Shown here in pieces: positions 25,041 through 38,764 of a stretch of DNA of 64,000 bases. The stretch covers positions 1,488,001 through 1,552,000 of the forward strand of contig WACJ01000551.1 of assembly GCA_008973525.1 (NCBI GenBank), given 5' to 3'. The notes under the pieces are model-generated. The model searched no databases. It was not told the origin of the DNA and saw only the letters and a program-made list of their open reading frames with translations. The DNA is from Stenopsyche tienmushanensis. Taxonomy: Eukaryota; Arthropoda; Insecta; Trichoptera; Stenopsychidae. How positions within the stretch are numbered: the stretch's first letter is position 1; each line of letters opens with the position of its first letter. The position numbers and the translations under genes were made by a program.

Positions 25041-28000
25041 ATAAAATGTATTTAAAATAACAATGCAAACATAGGAATCTATTTTAAACTAAAACTCTAT
25101 TACAATTACTCAAGCAAATTACAATAGGATAGTTACAGAGCAGGAAAGTGGATAATTGACGCAATTTTAAAATGCAATCTTTTAACATGCACATGTCATC
25201 AATCCCTCAATAAACAGTTTACATGTAATTTCTGCGTCAATGTCATTTATGTCATTGTCATTTAAACTATGCACTCACGAGATACTATTCGATTGTAATT
25301 ATGCAGACAAGCTAAACAAAGTCGCGCTCAATATAACTCCCACAATGTACTATTATTCTGCATCTTTAATGCGATCTTAACCTTCTTGTTGAGTTGACTT
25401 TTAACCCTTCTTATAAATACTTGATGCTAAAATTAAACCCATCAGCTTTAATATATAATCTCGATGCAAACAAGAACATATTTTCGAGAAATTGCATCTG
25501 TGTAAATTCGCCCAAAATAAAAATATTCAGACATGAACGAGATTGACCGATACTGCAGAATTAATTTTTAAATGCAACATGCATCGCCCCACAAATCGCG
25601 GTTTGCACGCATCGCTCCATTAAATTTGACATGATTACCACAAATGCAACCGTTCATGGATTTGTTATGAATACTTCCTCGAACAAATCAATTCTATAAT
25701 AGGGGAATCGAAAATAAAAAGACAATCTACATAATTCGCCAGATCAAGTGTTACCAATTTAAAACTCAATATTATTGTCATTTTTCAATATTTTGGATTC
25801 AAACTTTGAAATAATTCAAAACATAATCTATATTATTTAACTCCAAACTTATTGTGCGATAAAATTCTCTTTATCTCGGATGATGATGTTGAATCTAGTG
25901 ATGAACAAGTTGCGCGCTGATATTTTTTTGGAACATCTTTCATTCAAAAATAATTCATAATCGATTATGATTCGTGCCGTCGAAATTTAAATCTGTTGCA
26001 TATTTGTATGTCTCAGCATTTATCTAAACACCATTATATAATCCATGCAACCAAATCAATATAGTATTTATTTCCATAAAGAAGATGTTAAAAGATTTGC
26101 CAATATAATATGGTACCATATAAGACTTTTTTTAATATAAAAATGTATGGGATTTTCATGATGAAATCTTCCGGATGATAAATATGCTCCATAAACACAA
26201 AATAAATCAACACATGTTTGATATTAGAAACGTATGTGGTTGAAAATGTGTGAAAATAAAAGGAAGACATCGAAGTGTTTTCACAATCCTATGCAAACAA
26301 ATAAAATTTAATTACCATATCGCACATTCGAGGATGCATTCGTACATCGACGCCACATGTGATTCAGATCATTTTCGAAGATTTACTCGCATCATTTGCT
26401 TCTTTATGCTTTTTAATATCTCAATATTGTCCGTATGAACGATTCCCAAATATTCATTTAAATAATTATTCAAATGGTATTCCGCGTGCGCGTGTTTACA
26501 TAATAGAGGCGCACACGTTATCGATTCAATTCCTTCAGATGAATGTCGTTCGTAAAGTTGTTTATATAGAGAAGTGTAAATGACAGCATTTGAATAATCC
26601 ACTTTTTATGTTTCGATAAAAAAAAGGGTGATATTATGCGCGTCTTTGCATTCGGGCCCTTTTTTCTTTAATGTTTTCATCCCCCGTGTTGCATTCAACG
26701 TATTGCATCCTGCACGGTTTGTAAAGGGTAGGCTGTCACGCGATTTGAATAAAATTATTGCTCGGCGGTTTGGCGTTTCGGAATATTTTTGTCTAGGCAA
26801 ATATTCAATATTTGCTCGAACTGAATATTTTATGGGAGTGTATATGGTCAATTCAACTTTTAATATTAACGACACCAAAATGTATACATTTTGCGTATTT
26901 AATTATAGTAACGGCATAAAAACCAACTATATTCACTGAGGATTAATCCTGCAGATTTTAGCAGATAACTTCAACTTAAAAACTTTACACTCAATAAATC
27001 ATCATTGCGCAGATTTTGTAATTGAATCTTTTAAATTCCAATACAGCTTATTTAGATCTTCAATCTTAACTTTTTTATATTTCCATTTTAATGGCATCAA
27101 CCAACAAAATCCACGATTCTGATGTGTTTCCAATACACGAAGCATACAGAAATGGTATTTGTATAAATAATACGGTGTAATATTTCTGCGAAAAAGAAAT
27201 ATCAAACAGTAATATTGAGGAAAGTGGTGATACGATAACTGAGAATATAAAGATTATGGAATACGTTTTTATAGCGAATTTCATATAAAAAATCAGAAAA
27301 GCTCCGTTTAACAAGATGAAACCGAAGCTTATTCTATCAGAACCACAGTGGACTTCTATTGTTAAAATTCAATCATTAAATTAATTTGTTCAATAACTAA
27401 AATAAAATTTAGATGATCTTCAAGATCATTGAATATGATGACTTCTTACGTTTTTCTTCTTTTGACGCCCACTTGTTTATAAAATGAAACAAATCGGCGA
27501 TGTCTTCATTCTACTGATAATGACAATGCAATACAAAAATATGTTGAAAATCAATCTTAATACATAATCGTAATAATTCTGAATAGCTTTTTTTTACTTA
27601 GCTGACAAACCCCATATTTAACCATTTTATGCATCATTCGTATCTCGTTGATTCGCTGCTTTGATCCAATGTTTTGACAATATGATTACGTTATATGCAG
27701 TTTTCCAAGTCCATTTTAGCTGTCGTGAAGTCGTTTGTATAACAACGATGGGGTGAATATTTTAATGCGGACCCAGGGTGAGACACACCCGCGAAGGATA
27801 GTAGGGGGTAATTTGTAGCGAAAAGGGCGAGCTATTCAAATGATTTACAAAGACATGCCCTACAAAAACGACATCGTCATCTTCAGTATATTAATAGAAA
27901 CGATAAATTTAATCTGAAGACCGATGCTTCCTAGATAAACAATCAAAAGAGGCTTTTTCTGAGCATTTCTGAGCGTTTTTACTCGGCTCCAGATGAAAAC

Positions 28001-29177
28001 TTCGCCATAGCTAATAAAACGAGGCGGGTATTTGTTGTTTTTTTTTATCTCAGCATGGCGTAGACCAGACGTGGGATTCAAAGAAAGGGTTGGATCGGTG
28101 AACAGGTGCCTCGCTACTGGCGAACTATAAATTCGATTTTACCATTTTGTCCTCAAATTTTACGAGGGAGGCTGTTGAGCCTTCGGCCATATGTTAGACT
28201 ACCAAAATTTTACCAATTAGCAACAGCAACAACAATGGCTTCGTCATGCCCGGATCTAATTTTACCGCGTGGATTCTTTGGCGATCCGATACGGAGGACT
28301 TTGTGATGGCATCATTAGTCATTTTTATTATTTTTTGGCCCAATTTCTGTTTTTTATCAACCTGCTAGGTGCGATTAAAAAAATCATTCAAATTATGGAT
28401 TTTCTAACTCGTATTAACCATATGTGGCTTGTTAAGGCTATAATAAGCATTTTTTCTGCGATATGCAGTAAGTGTTAAATTTTATCTTTGTTATCAATTA
28501 ATCACTTATTATCACTATTCAGCATTCATTTCAAATATCCTAATTAATTTAAGTTATAAATTATTAGATCTATGGTCGTTTTTAAAAAATCTTCAATTCG
28601 AAATCATTTGAATAAGGTAACTACGTCATGACTGCAATTATTAGAGCGATACTGAGATGCAATTATGCGTCATTGAGATTTTTAACCAAACAAGATATTA
28701 AACTATTTGAACCTCAAAATGACCATGATTTTAGGCTTTTTGAAAAGTAACTGATTTTATAAAATGTCGACAAACTTCATTGATGAAGATCTTATATTTT
28801 TGCTCATCGTTTTAAGATTTAAATACATTCAATAGACAGTGTTCAGTTTCGTCTTCGATTACAAATTGAAAAAAATTGAAGTTCGATTATCGTACATTTT
28901 AAAACTTCAGTGTGTTAAGATTGCAGCAAAAACTATTGGATACACAATGGACAGAACTTATCCGACACCAAATATGCATACAATTTACATACCATAATAT
29001 TGTTATAGTACTCCAAATTTAAAATATGATTATTTTAGGATTCAAACAACCATCTCAAATAAGCTTGTGTTTAGATTATCTATTATTATGGCGATAAAAA
29101 AATATTGAAATATCGATTCGGGTTGCACAAAAAAGGTCCGACTGCATGATTTACAATTGCGCCCTGAGCAGATTTTT

Positions 29178-29534
29178 TCAAGCTGATGGATCAAGTATTA
29201 TATGAATATTTAAATATATTTCTGACCCCCGAGGCCGAGTCCAACCCTTTCGCCTTGCGAGTTTTTTCTGTCTTTTTATTTCGACTTTGGTAGCCATCGG
29301 TGCAAACCGGGTTTTTTTTACGCGCGTACCCTTTTCGCCGAACGCACAAAAAAGGGTCTCCGGGTCGTGGAATTCGTTTTTTGGTACACATCTCGCGGGG
29401 GAAGGAGGTAAAGATTTATCCACGGAATTCTTGCGTGGGTGTGCGTCCTTTGGAAGGACCTGTGAAGTACAATAGACCTCCGGAATGACCCGCGACTCTC
29501 TCGACTTTATGATCCTAACGAATGCAACTCGCAT
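29178..29534. other. GC-rich patch with overlapping ORFs on both strands
   Basis: A 118-codon ORF on the minus strand overlaps shorter ORFs on the other frames and the plus strand, which is what local GC enrichment produces. The protein is very rich in Lys and Arg and matches no family I recognise. No splice signals clearly bound it. Noted as a compositional island only. Confidence 0.25.
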
Positions 29535-30169
29535 ACGTATGCATTCGCATTTTACTATAAAATCGAACCAGTGCTAGCACAACTTCGTTGATTTAATTTT
29601 ATTAATATAATATTACGCAAAATCAATAGAATTTGTGTTTTAAATCAGTATTTTTTTTATAAAAATTGAATTTAAATTCATCCATCGATTGATCCTGCTC
29701 TTCTACTATATGAGTGCTAAATAACTGCATAATAGTCATATTAAAGCAATTTATTTAAAGCATGGTTATTTGCAAAGGGGATGTAAATTAAATAAATAGC
29801 TTCTGACATCAATAATGAAAAGCTTCAACCTTTTTAGCTCATCAAGCAATATTCATTCAGCTTATTGCCGCGTTCTCACGAAACCAATTATAAATGCCGA
29901 CAAATAAACGTCTGTACTATAAGGGTTGATCCATAAACCACAAGCAAACAAGAAACATGATTCCAATTAAAAAAAAACCGATTGATTCTTCTTCCACGTG
30001 TCAGCATTTTCCAAAATTCTCCAACACCATATATAATAATAAACCCAAGTTTCATTGTTCAATAGAGACATACGACAAATCTACGACCTGAATATATTCA
30101 CATCGCATAGTTCAAGACAATATAATATTTTCGACTATTGTCTTCAAGTGGCGTCCGGATACAATAAAA

Positions 30170-30440
30170 ATTTAATAACATCCGTGACCCTATGGCGGCA
30201 GCTCCCAATTTAGTCGCTCAATTTGACCCTAAGGGACAGGCGAATCAAAACAGTAAATAAGGCGAAAATCGGGGATAACGGCATAGCAGCAGAACAGGTG
30301 TCTTCCTGAGATGACAGCAGGGAGATTTGTGATAACTAGAAGAGTTCTGGTTCCCACCATCCCCCAATTAGTCGTCTCCGTGGGAGAGATGGCCTAATGC
30401 GAAAAGATCGCCGCCCCTTAACCACTTTTTAACTGCTGCT
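30170..30440. other. GC-richer, repeat-like patch of unknown origin
   Basis: Contains phrases such as CCCTATGGCGGCAGCTCCCA and ATTAGTCGTCTCCGTGGGAG that feel like retroelement remnants, but I could not tie them to a family and no open frame of note survives. The only support is the contrast in composition with its flanks. Confidence 0.2.
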
Positions 30441-31739
30441 TTATCTTTGCCTTTAATATTGATTGGGTAGACATGCAATCTATATGCAATGGGATCGCAG
30501 TCTTGATCCTTCATCAAAGCAATTTATTTTGCCCTTACTAAATTATATTTTGGCTATATTACTTTTTTCAATTTAAAAGACGTATACCTTCGTCTACAAA
30601 GTCGACGAAGGGAAGCGAAGGCTGTCCAAATTGGGCGGTAATCCGTATTATTGAAAAGGAAAGCACGTAGTAGCAAATTATACAAGTCATCTTGGATTGC
30701 CTTCAAAGAAAATCCACCATCCCCAAATAATAAGTATGCATTTTTAAAAAGACCTTTAAATTCAAAATATTATTAAGAGCCTGTAAAAAAAATGTGGATC
30801 TTATGGACTAATATTTATGACACTATTTTAAAAAAAACGTATCAAAATATCAACTATGAATTGCAATGTTATCTTTCTTGTCTCTGATGCAATTTTATGG
30901 GAAAATCTTTCATCGTCCAAATAGAAGCTAATATTAATGATTTATTGTAACTCTATTTAAATGAATATTAATAGAAATGAGAAGAAAATAAATTATCAGT
31001 TTGGCACTCTGACAATAAAAAATTAGAATATTTCACATACCGCAGATGTTTCCTAAAAGACGTATTCATCAACAATATCGATTAAATGCTGAATCACACC
31101 CAATTTCTTTCGGATAGTCTCTCGCATAAAAGACATCGTAAATATCGATATTTCCATATGTTTATATTATAATTCTAAGCTGCTTAGTCATTAGCAAGAA
31201 TGGGGTTTGTGCAGTTCTATACAAGGGAGTCGCAGCCCTTCCCGAAACGAGAACTCACCTGCAGTAATATTTGCCTGCCCCAGGTTTTTACCTTATCAGC
31301 TCCCGATATCGATCATTCTTCCCCTAAAATTTCTACTCTCGCCCCTCTAAGCAGCGGCATAATTTGCCACACAAGAAAAAAAGCGGTGAAATGTGTAGTT
31401 TGCATTATTTTAATGAATTTTTATGCTACGAACGGGGAGCGCGGGAGTAATTTGTTGGCATCTTTACGCAGTCGTAATACGAAATGCATGAATCACTCTT
31501 ATCGGGTGCATGCATCATAATAATGACACAGGGCCATTTTTTTAATTAAATTGCATACTTTGATAATGATGGAAAAAAATCTAGGAATATCGAAGCAACG
31601 TAGAAGAATGCTGCGGTCTCAGAATAACACGAGACGATTCGACTTTCAGAATGTGTTTGTTTGATGGCGCACATGTTCAAACATTCGACATTTTTTAATA
31701 TATTCGGCGAATATGCGTTAGTGTGTGCAGTTGAATATT

Positions 31740-31870
31740 CATGCAGTTCTATTTCGCTGCGCTCCTAGTTTTGGTTGTGTTTGGTTTGTTGTGTTTACTT
31801 GTATGTGTTTGGGTTTGGTGTATGCGTTTTGTGTCTAGGAGTTGTGTGCGTGTGGTTATTATCGCACGGA
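31740..31870 (+). other. Strand-asymmetric GT-rich tract
   Basis: From about 31770 to 31860 the plus strand is almost only G and T (GGTTGTGTTTGGTTTGTTGT, GTATGTGTTTGGGTTTGGTG and so on). It is not a simple repeat of one unit. Such tracts can be degenerate microsatellites or binding stretches for GT/CA-binding proteins. Confidence 0.4.
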
Positions 31871-32780
31871 TAAAAGGAGGGTTGAGGAATGAAGTTATGG
31901 GAGGCGAATCTAACACTTAAGAGCCACAGGAGTTTTACTAAGCGAATTTGAATACACAGAACATATTATACCCCAATTTGGTAAAAATACCTTTAAAACA
32001 TTATGAAACAGAATGATACGTGATACAGTTTTATTCAGCTTGGATATGATTTGTTATTTTTTTCAAATACGTTAACGTGTATCCAGGAATAAATCTCTTT
32101 GATTTGAAAACCTATAATTAATCGTTTGTTGGTTCGCAAAAACTTGGCTCACTGACCTTTATATTTCATCTGAATTAAAAATAATCAATAGATCCTAAAA
32201 ACAGCCACAAAATTTGCATTGGATAATACTTTATGTATGGGAATAAAAGGCAAACTCATCAAATATTCATCAAAACATCATATTATACAGATACAATTCT
32301 AATAAGCACTTAAATAAAAAGCATACGATTATGGATGCAACTATAGACTGCAAAAAATATTAGAAAACAATTTACTATCGTTGAAATCAATGTTCAATCA
32401 GGAGACCATAGACATGTACGATGTCTTCTTCTTTAGGCAGGACATGTAACATAAACACTACAGTCTCTCAAACCATCTAAAATTTAGATCCGAATGACAA
32501 CATATCATCATCTATGCTAGAATAAATAGGTCAACAAAGACCTCAAGCATCTGGGTCTAGAGTCAAGACAATTGTAAAGAAAAAGCTCAAGACAGATGTT
32601 AATGGTGAAAACATAGTCGGAGGCCAGTAATGTTTTATAAATCCATGTGGGCAATATATGTATATATCGAAATTTATTTAATTTTGAGGGACTATTATAT
32701 CAGACTTTGTTAAAAAAGCGTTCCTCCGCCCTCGAGATCCCAAATAAAATTCTGTATTATTTAGTGATTCCGGACAGTTT

Positions 32781-33737
32781 TAGGTGCTCATGAATCCCGG
32801 GATTAGTAATCGTAATCCCCGAAAAAATCGGGATTGAAATTTTTATGTAACAGAAATCGTACACCTCACCAGCGCGATGAAAGCTACTAAACCGAGACAT
32901 TCCTGCTGAAATCTGGACGCTTGGAATCAGTGGCGTAACTATTAATTGGCGAACTTAGGCGACACCTAGGAGCAGTAACTGTCTAATATATGTATACATA
33001 TATTCAGTACGTATAGATTTTTCAAATTGTTATTTTAACCTTTCCCTATCGGTGATGTATTTACTACACCTCGACTCTAATAATGATAATATCGATATGA
33101 AATATAATAGATACGGGGTTCAATTTTTTTTATTCATCCGTAATATAATTACGAATCACATCAAAGTATTACTGGTATATAAATATTCATCTGCAGCGAC
33201 GGAAATAAATAATTTGTCGGGAAATCGGGAATTTTGAGAGTTTTAGTCCGTGTCTCAGCAGAAAGGAATTTTATCAGTAAAATTGATGGTGTTATACGAA
33301 AATGGAGGCTCACGCGGTCATCAATTCGAACTAGCATTTAAATATCTGATGAAGATACCTCCAACGAGTGTGGAGGCGTGCATTTTCAGCAGCAATTTGC
33401 TCGGCTTTCAAAATCAGATCCAGCCTTAATGACGAAACACTCGATGCTTTAATGTTTTTAATGGGCATATTTTCAAAATAATATTTGAATTTTTTTAGTG
33501 TTTTATTTATCTATTTTCGAATTGTATTTTTATCTTTTCTTAAATAAATAAAATTCTTTAGCCTTTAAGTTAATTTTTACATTAAACAAATGGATTTATT
33601 AGTAATTTTTAATCAAATTTATCAATCTAATTTCTTAAACTATTGAAAATCCTGACCCCGGGATCCCGGGACTGATCCCAGAGTTGTTTAATGCAATCCC
33701 GGAATTGAAATTTTGGCACGGGATTGGATTCCCTACT
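32781..33737 (+). mobile_element. Decayed hAT transposon with GGGATT-type ends
   Basis: Both margins carry repeated CCCGGGATT/GGGATTGAAATTTT motifs in subterminal positions (about 32.79-32.85 and 33.65-33.73 kb), typical of one group of insect hAT elements. Between them the plus strand encodes a frameshifted transposase tail (separate entry). Exact termini and target duplication could not be fixed. A CAGTGGCGTAACTA motif at about 32.93 kb may be an end of yet another insertion. Confidence 0.6.
33334..33480 (+). pseudogene. hAT transposase dimerisation-domain pseudogene
   Basis: The plus strand reads AFKYLMKIPPTSVEACIFS, then after a one-base frameshift KIRSSLNDETLDALMFL. These match the conserved C-terminal dimerisation domain of hAT transposases (YLAIPPTS-SER-FS ... 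RSSLSDETLDAL-FL). The Ser-Glu-Arg triplet is replaced by Glu-Ala-Cys and the frame is broken, so it is dead. Confidence 0.75.
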
Positions 33738-36663
33738 CTTTATCTTCCCTCAAAACTTTTCTCTCAAAATCTTTCCAAAGAATTTTAAAATTTCATTCAC
33801 TTTGAACAGATATATTTAGTTGTTAATATTCGTCAAAATTAATCGTAGTGAGATTCAGGTCGCATATCTTCCAAATTCAAGCATTTTACTTCCTAACACA
33901 TTTCTTCGAAAATCGTTTTTAAATACGCTAAAATTAAACTTTGTGGTATGAAAGGTTGACCGATCCCTTGCCACCTTCATCATTTTCCTTCCAGTGAGAT
34001 TCTGATATGAATACTGTTATTTCATGTTTGTTATATTAGGGAAAAACTGAGGTTTTTCCCAGCAAAAACATTAAGAAAAACTCAACGTTTGTCTTGGTTC
34101 GATTTTTTTAATATCTGTATCCGCGGCTTAAAAAGCATTCACTCGGTGATTTTAGGGTTATTGCAGCGAGGTTGTTAGCCCGCGTTGGCCTAACAAACAT
34201 TTCCAAGGCCACCGATGCAATAGTCAGTTGCCAGGCGAATATTCAAATATTCGTGTATTAAATGACACGAATTCATCACAAGAATTCGGTTGCCAGGTTC
34301 CGACGTTATCAAAAAAAAAACGCCAAAAAACTGTATACAAACAACGAAGACGATGCAGAATGTCTCAATCTGATATTTGTTAAAATTCTCACGTTCCCAA
34401 TTTTACTTACACTTTTATAAAACGTGTTGAATCGATGCTCATTTCCTTATGAAATCATCCGCCACATTTCGTCCCTTTGTCGTCCATTAGGCGAATCCTT
34501 TATCCATTTTTTTAGGCCATTTATAACGAATTTTGAATACCACGAAACTGGTCATAGACGCTGGTGGATAGCCTTGAATCTGATAAAAAATATAATCGCC
34601 CCTAAGAAAGGGGAAGAAAAGCTTTTTTTTTTCGTATACAACTATGCCAACAAGTCACGATACGACTCGGACCAATAAAACGAGGGGAAGATGTAGAAAT
34701 TTATTTGATGGTTTGCAAAAGGCGCGCGTAAAATTTTACATAGGCTATTCAAGCCGTGTGAGAAAGCATCCTGGGGTCACATGAGTCCCCAAAATGTTCT
34801 CGCTACTATATAAATATTAAATCTACACAAATAATACAAAATATCTAGTTAATAAATTCGTTTTCGTCGAATATTATACATGAAATGTAATAAAAAATAA
34901 ATCGTGTCATAAACTAAAAATTAATATAAAACAATTTGATTGAATTTTAAGATTACTACCCTTGTGCAGTTTGAGAGTCTTTGGCAAAACACGTTGGGGC
35001 ACAGGTGCTTCTGGGACACCCCTCGTCGACGGGACACCGTCTGACCAACATACTTTTCTTGGAATTCGTAAAATAAACTAAGATATTCCTGAATAGAATG
35101 GGTCGGTAGACGCAACGTGATAGCAATTGAAAGTTTTTTTATGCAACCCCTAACCGTCTCAGACCATGTCGTATATTCTGCAGGTCACACATTTGAATGG
35201 GAAGAGAGGTAGGAAGTCTATCCACTTTACCTTGTTATAGCCCATCCTTTTGTATATTTTTTTATCCTCGGAGCGAAAAATATTTATATTCAAATTTGTT
35301 TTCTTTCAATTTAAAAATATGATATTCCGCATTAAAAAAAACGACGTCGATCCATATAAAATATCATTAAGACCTAAATAAATTTGAATTTAAATTTGAC
35401 ATACTATATGAATACAAACAAATTAATATTAATGCGAAATTTATTTGATCATATTTCAAAATGCATTTATAGACATCTATGATTGAGTAATAAAAACTAT
35501 ATTAAATGCCCTTTATTGGATTTATGTGGTTTGAAAATTTAATATTAATATTTTCACATTAAATTAATTTTTGGCCAAGAGATGTCACTATACACTTATT
35601 TAATATTAAATTGAATATAAATATTTTTATTTAAATAATAAATTATTCTTACCTGGGTCAAGTTTAAAATTTGTTCTATATTAATTAACATAGTGTAAAT
35701 TTTTATATACAAGCTTTTCAATCATTTGCGCTTGAATTCTTTATCATATTTGACAAATATCTTAAATATGTCCAATGCAATTTATCATGAATAAATAAAA
35801 TTATATTAGTCCTCAACAATAGTAAGGATAAACAATCTAACAGCAAACAGTTTATATAATAGAAAGCATATTTATAAATATCGAGCGTACAAACACGCCT
35901 AAATAAACGTCTTATTATCGCAGATAGCTGGCAACACCACAAAACGTTCAATTTAAATTATTTATTGGAGCATTGTTTAACGACTTTGCAGATAACGACA
36001 CATCAACGAATGAATCACGGAATGGTATTTCCTACATTTAATAACAGTGAATTTGCTTTGGATTTGAAAAACCGGGGGTTATCGCCATTTGGCATCTTAA
36101 AAAATTGTTTTTTTCTATTTTTTATTTCAATCAACTCATCGGATAAGAATACGCATATTGCTCAAAATAACAGCATTATCCAGCAACGCCTAAGACACAA
36201 AAGACTATAATTTGTGCTTTTCGATTTTTATGACACAATCCACTGGGTCCGGAGGATGTGACTTATAATGTAAATGCATCCAAAATTCATTGACACAATT
36301 TATCTATAAAACTACAAGTCAAACTTTAACAAGTTCAATGAATCCAATAAATTAAAAGATGTTTGCTTAAAAACGAGTAAATAAATAAATTGACATCCTC
36401 TTTAAGTTATCTGAATTGTGTGATTTAAATATTTGATGTGATTAAGTACGAAGTTTTTTGACCTTTAAGGAATTGTCCTTTCATTGTACTTTATGAAATC
36501 GATTTTTATGCATATGATAAAGTTATATTTGATTTGTTTTCTGATATTTCCAAGAACTGCTTTTATGCATGCGCTATAGTTCTTAGAATAAAAGTCAATA
36601 GCAAGATGAACAAAACATATTATGTTCTTTGGATTTATTCAGAGCCGCCCTCAAACCTCGGAA

Positions 36664-36994
36664 ATCCATTTTGTAATGTTATTTAATACTATTATTTGCA
36701 ATATATTAAATACTATTATAATGTATGTTTTTAAATCATATACAAAGATAGTCCCAAAAGTACCCGACCTAACGTATAGATGGCGGTTACTGTTTTAAAA
36801 AAAATACTATGATAGAAAGTGTCTAAATGCTACGTTGCTTTCGTGATCATACAGATCATAGAAAATACTGCAAAAAGCCCTAAAAGAGGACGGAATGGCC
36901 ACAAGATTTGTATGTTCAATCGGTCCGCTTTTCGGATCGCTGATATGATGAATGAGAGCCTCGCGATCGAATTCCATACCTGAACATGTCTACA
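36664..36994 (-). mobile_element. Truncated interior copy of the 573/630-bp hAT-type element
   Basis: This stretch matches the interior of the copy at 43988-44560 almost base for base (from the TACTATTA repeats through TATAGATGGCGGTTACTG to the CGATCGAATT block and CATACCTGAACATGTCTACA). Both terminal inverted repeats are missing and no target duplication is visible. The [10 protein letters not shown]...FYDLYDH frame is still open here on the minus strand. Confidence 0.75.
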
Positions 36995-38210
36995 TGTCTA
37001 TTTCTTATTGTGTGAATGTTTTAGTTGATTATGCTTATACAAAATCAAATATATTTTATTTAAAAATTTATTTAAATTTACAAATTCTTCCATCCGTAGG
37101 CTAAAAAATACATAAGTAAATTTGTGGATTAAAGTTGTGCGTATTCATTATATTTTTTTAATTAAATTTGACCTTCTACTAAGAATAACATAATAAAAGT
37201 AGCATTTTTAGTAAATGTAATTATGAAAATTATATAACATGATTAGATACTGATTGAAATTAGACGTAAATGATACGTACATTATCTTAATAAGTTTAAT
37301 GACACGTATAATATTATTTTCCATTAAAAAAAATATACTCAAATAACTTTTCTAACTGATGAACAAGTACTAATAGAAGATGATATTGTTGAGGCCAATT
37401 TGATGGAAAAGACATTTGGGATAAACTTAAATTCTATGGACGATAGTACATATAGATGGAATCAATGAAGTTGTTTTAATCTTAAAAACATTTCTAAAAA
37501 GGGTTAGAACTTCACAAATTCCAAGTAATCAGAAATTTTCGTAAAAAATATATCATAGAACATATGATTCTGCTGACGAAAGCGTCGAAAATCAGAATAT
37601 TTTAGGATAAGAAAACGCCCTCACTTCATGGTGATAAATATTATAGTAACGACGAAGAATATATCTTATACTAATAATGTGTAATGCTGTGTAATAAACG
37701 TATTTTTATAGATAAAATGAATATACTGCATTATGCGACTATATAGGTCCATGGTAATTTTTTTGCTATATAAAGAGATGCATAGGCATAGTGAGTTTGG
37801 AAATCACTGATCTAAAACATCAAATAAAGTTTTAAAAGAAGATGTTATCCAAAATAAAAAAGTCACTTGTAGTATGTATATGTTATTATAATATAGTTTC
37901 TTATTATTACGTCAAACAATGATGTAAAAGCAGAAAAAAATCTAAAATTAATCACATGTTCAATATACAATACAAGATCCTGGAATTTAGCATACAATAA
38001 TACAATCTCGTATTAAAAAAACACATATCTGTTGTTTAATTTAACTGCAAGAATGTGTCCAAATCAATCAAACCGATGACGAAATATATTGTTTCGTCGC
38101 TTATATTTTTAGTGATTAGGATTTTTTGTTTGTTTGTGGATAATTTGAATCATTCTTGAAATTAATTAGTAATTCTGTGTCAGGAATGACGTTCATGAAA
38201 TTGTTTAAAT

Positions 38211-38764
38211 CAGGGCTTCGAACAGTTGTGTTTTTCATTTATTCAGTCATGATTTCGTTCCGGTTTAGTTCCAAACATTTTTATTGGTTCGGATACGATT
38301 TTCGTTTCGGATAAGACATTAACTTGATGCTTACTGACTAGAAATCTGGAAATCTCAGCTTATAGTACTTAATACCAGGAAACAAATAGAAATCTGAAAG
38401 TCTCAGTCTAGGTAGATAGCAAATATATATGTAGTGATAGCCTAAACAAAATGCATAATAATGGCTTAAGATTGCAATGATTGATAACATTATTATCTGA
38501 AGTATTCATTTAGCAGGATAATTAACAGGGTAAACATTGATAAAATATTATTAAATAAATATAATCGAACAAATTCTGCATAAAAATAGTGAAAGTCACA
38601 TATTATAATCAAAACGAAAATCAACCCAACTCTCTTTAGCGTAAAACGTTTACCGAACCGATAAAACCGATATTTTCGAATCGATTCAGTTCCGATTTTA
38701 ATTCCGACATAAAAACGGCTTTACCGGTTATCGGTTTTCGATTCATTCCCGCTTCGAAGCCCTG
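38211..38764 (+). mobile_element. Non-autonomous hAT element, 554 bp, TSD GTTTAAAT
   Basis: The ends are CAGGGCTTCGAACAG and, in reverse, CAGGGCTTCGAAGCG. Perfect 8-bp duplications GTTTAAAT flank it (38203-38210; 38765-38772). Subterminal regions are full of short repeats of GGTTCGG, CCGATA and TTTTCG type on both sides, as in hAT elements where these bind transposase. The interior shows no transposase reading frame. Confidence 0.87.

Larger units (their letters stand above)
24175..32780. other. AT-rich DNA with GC islands, no identified gene
   Basis: Outside the islands at 24.7-25.0, 29.2-29.5 and 30.2-30.4 kb and the GT tract at 31.8 kb, nothing stands out. A 106-codon plus-strand ORF at 31200-31520 has mixed composition; a strong donor-like CTGCAG/GTGAGTTC lies on the minus strand at about 31254, but I could not build an exon on it. 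Confidence 0.4.
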
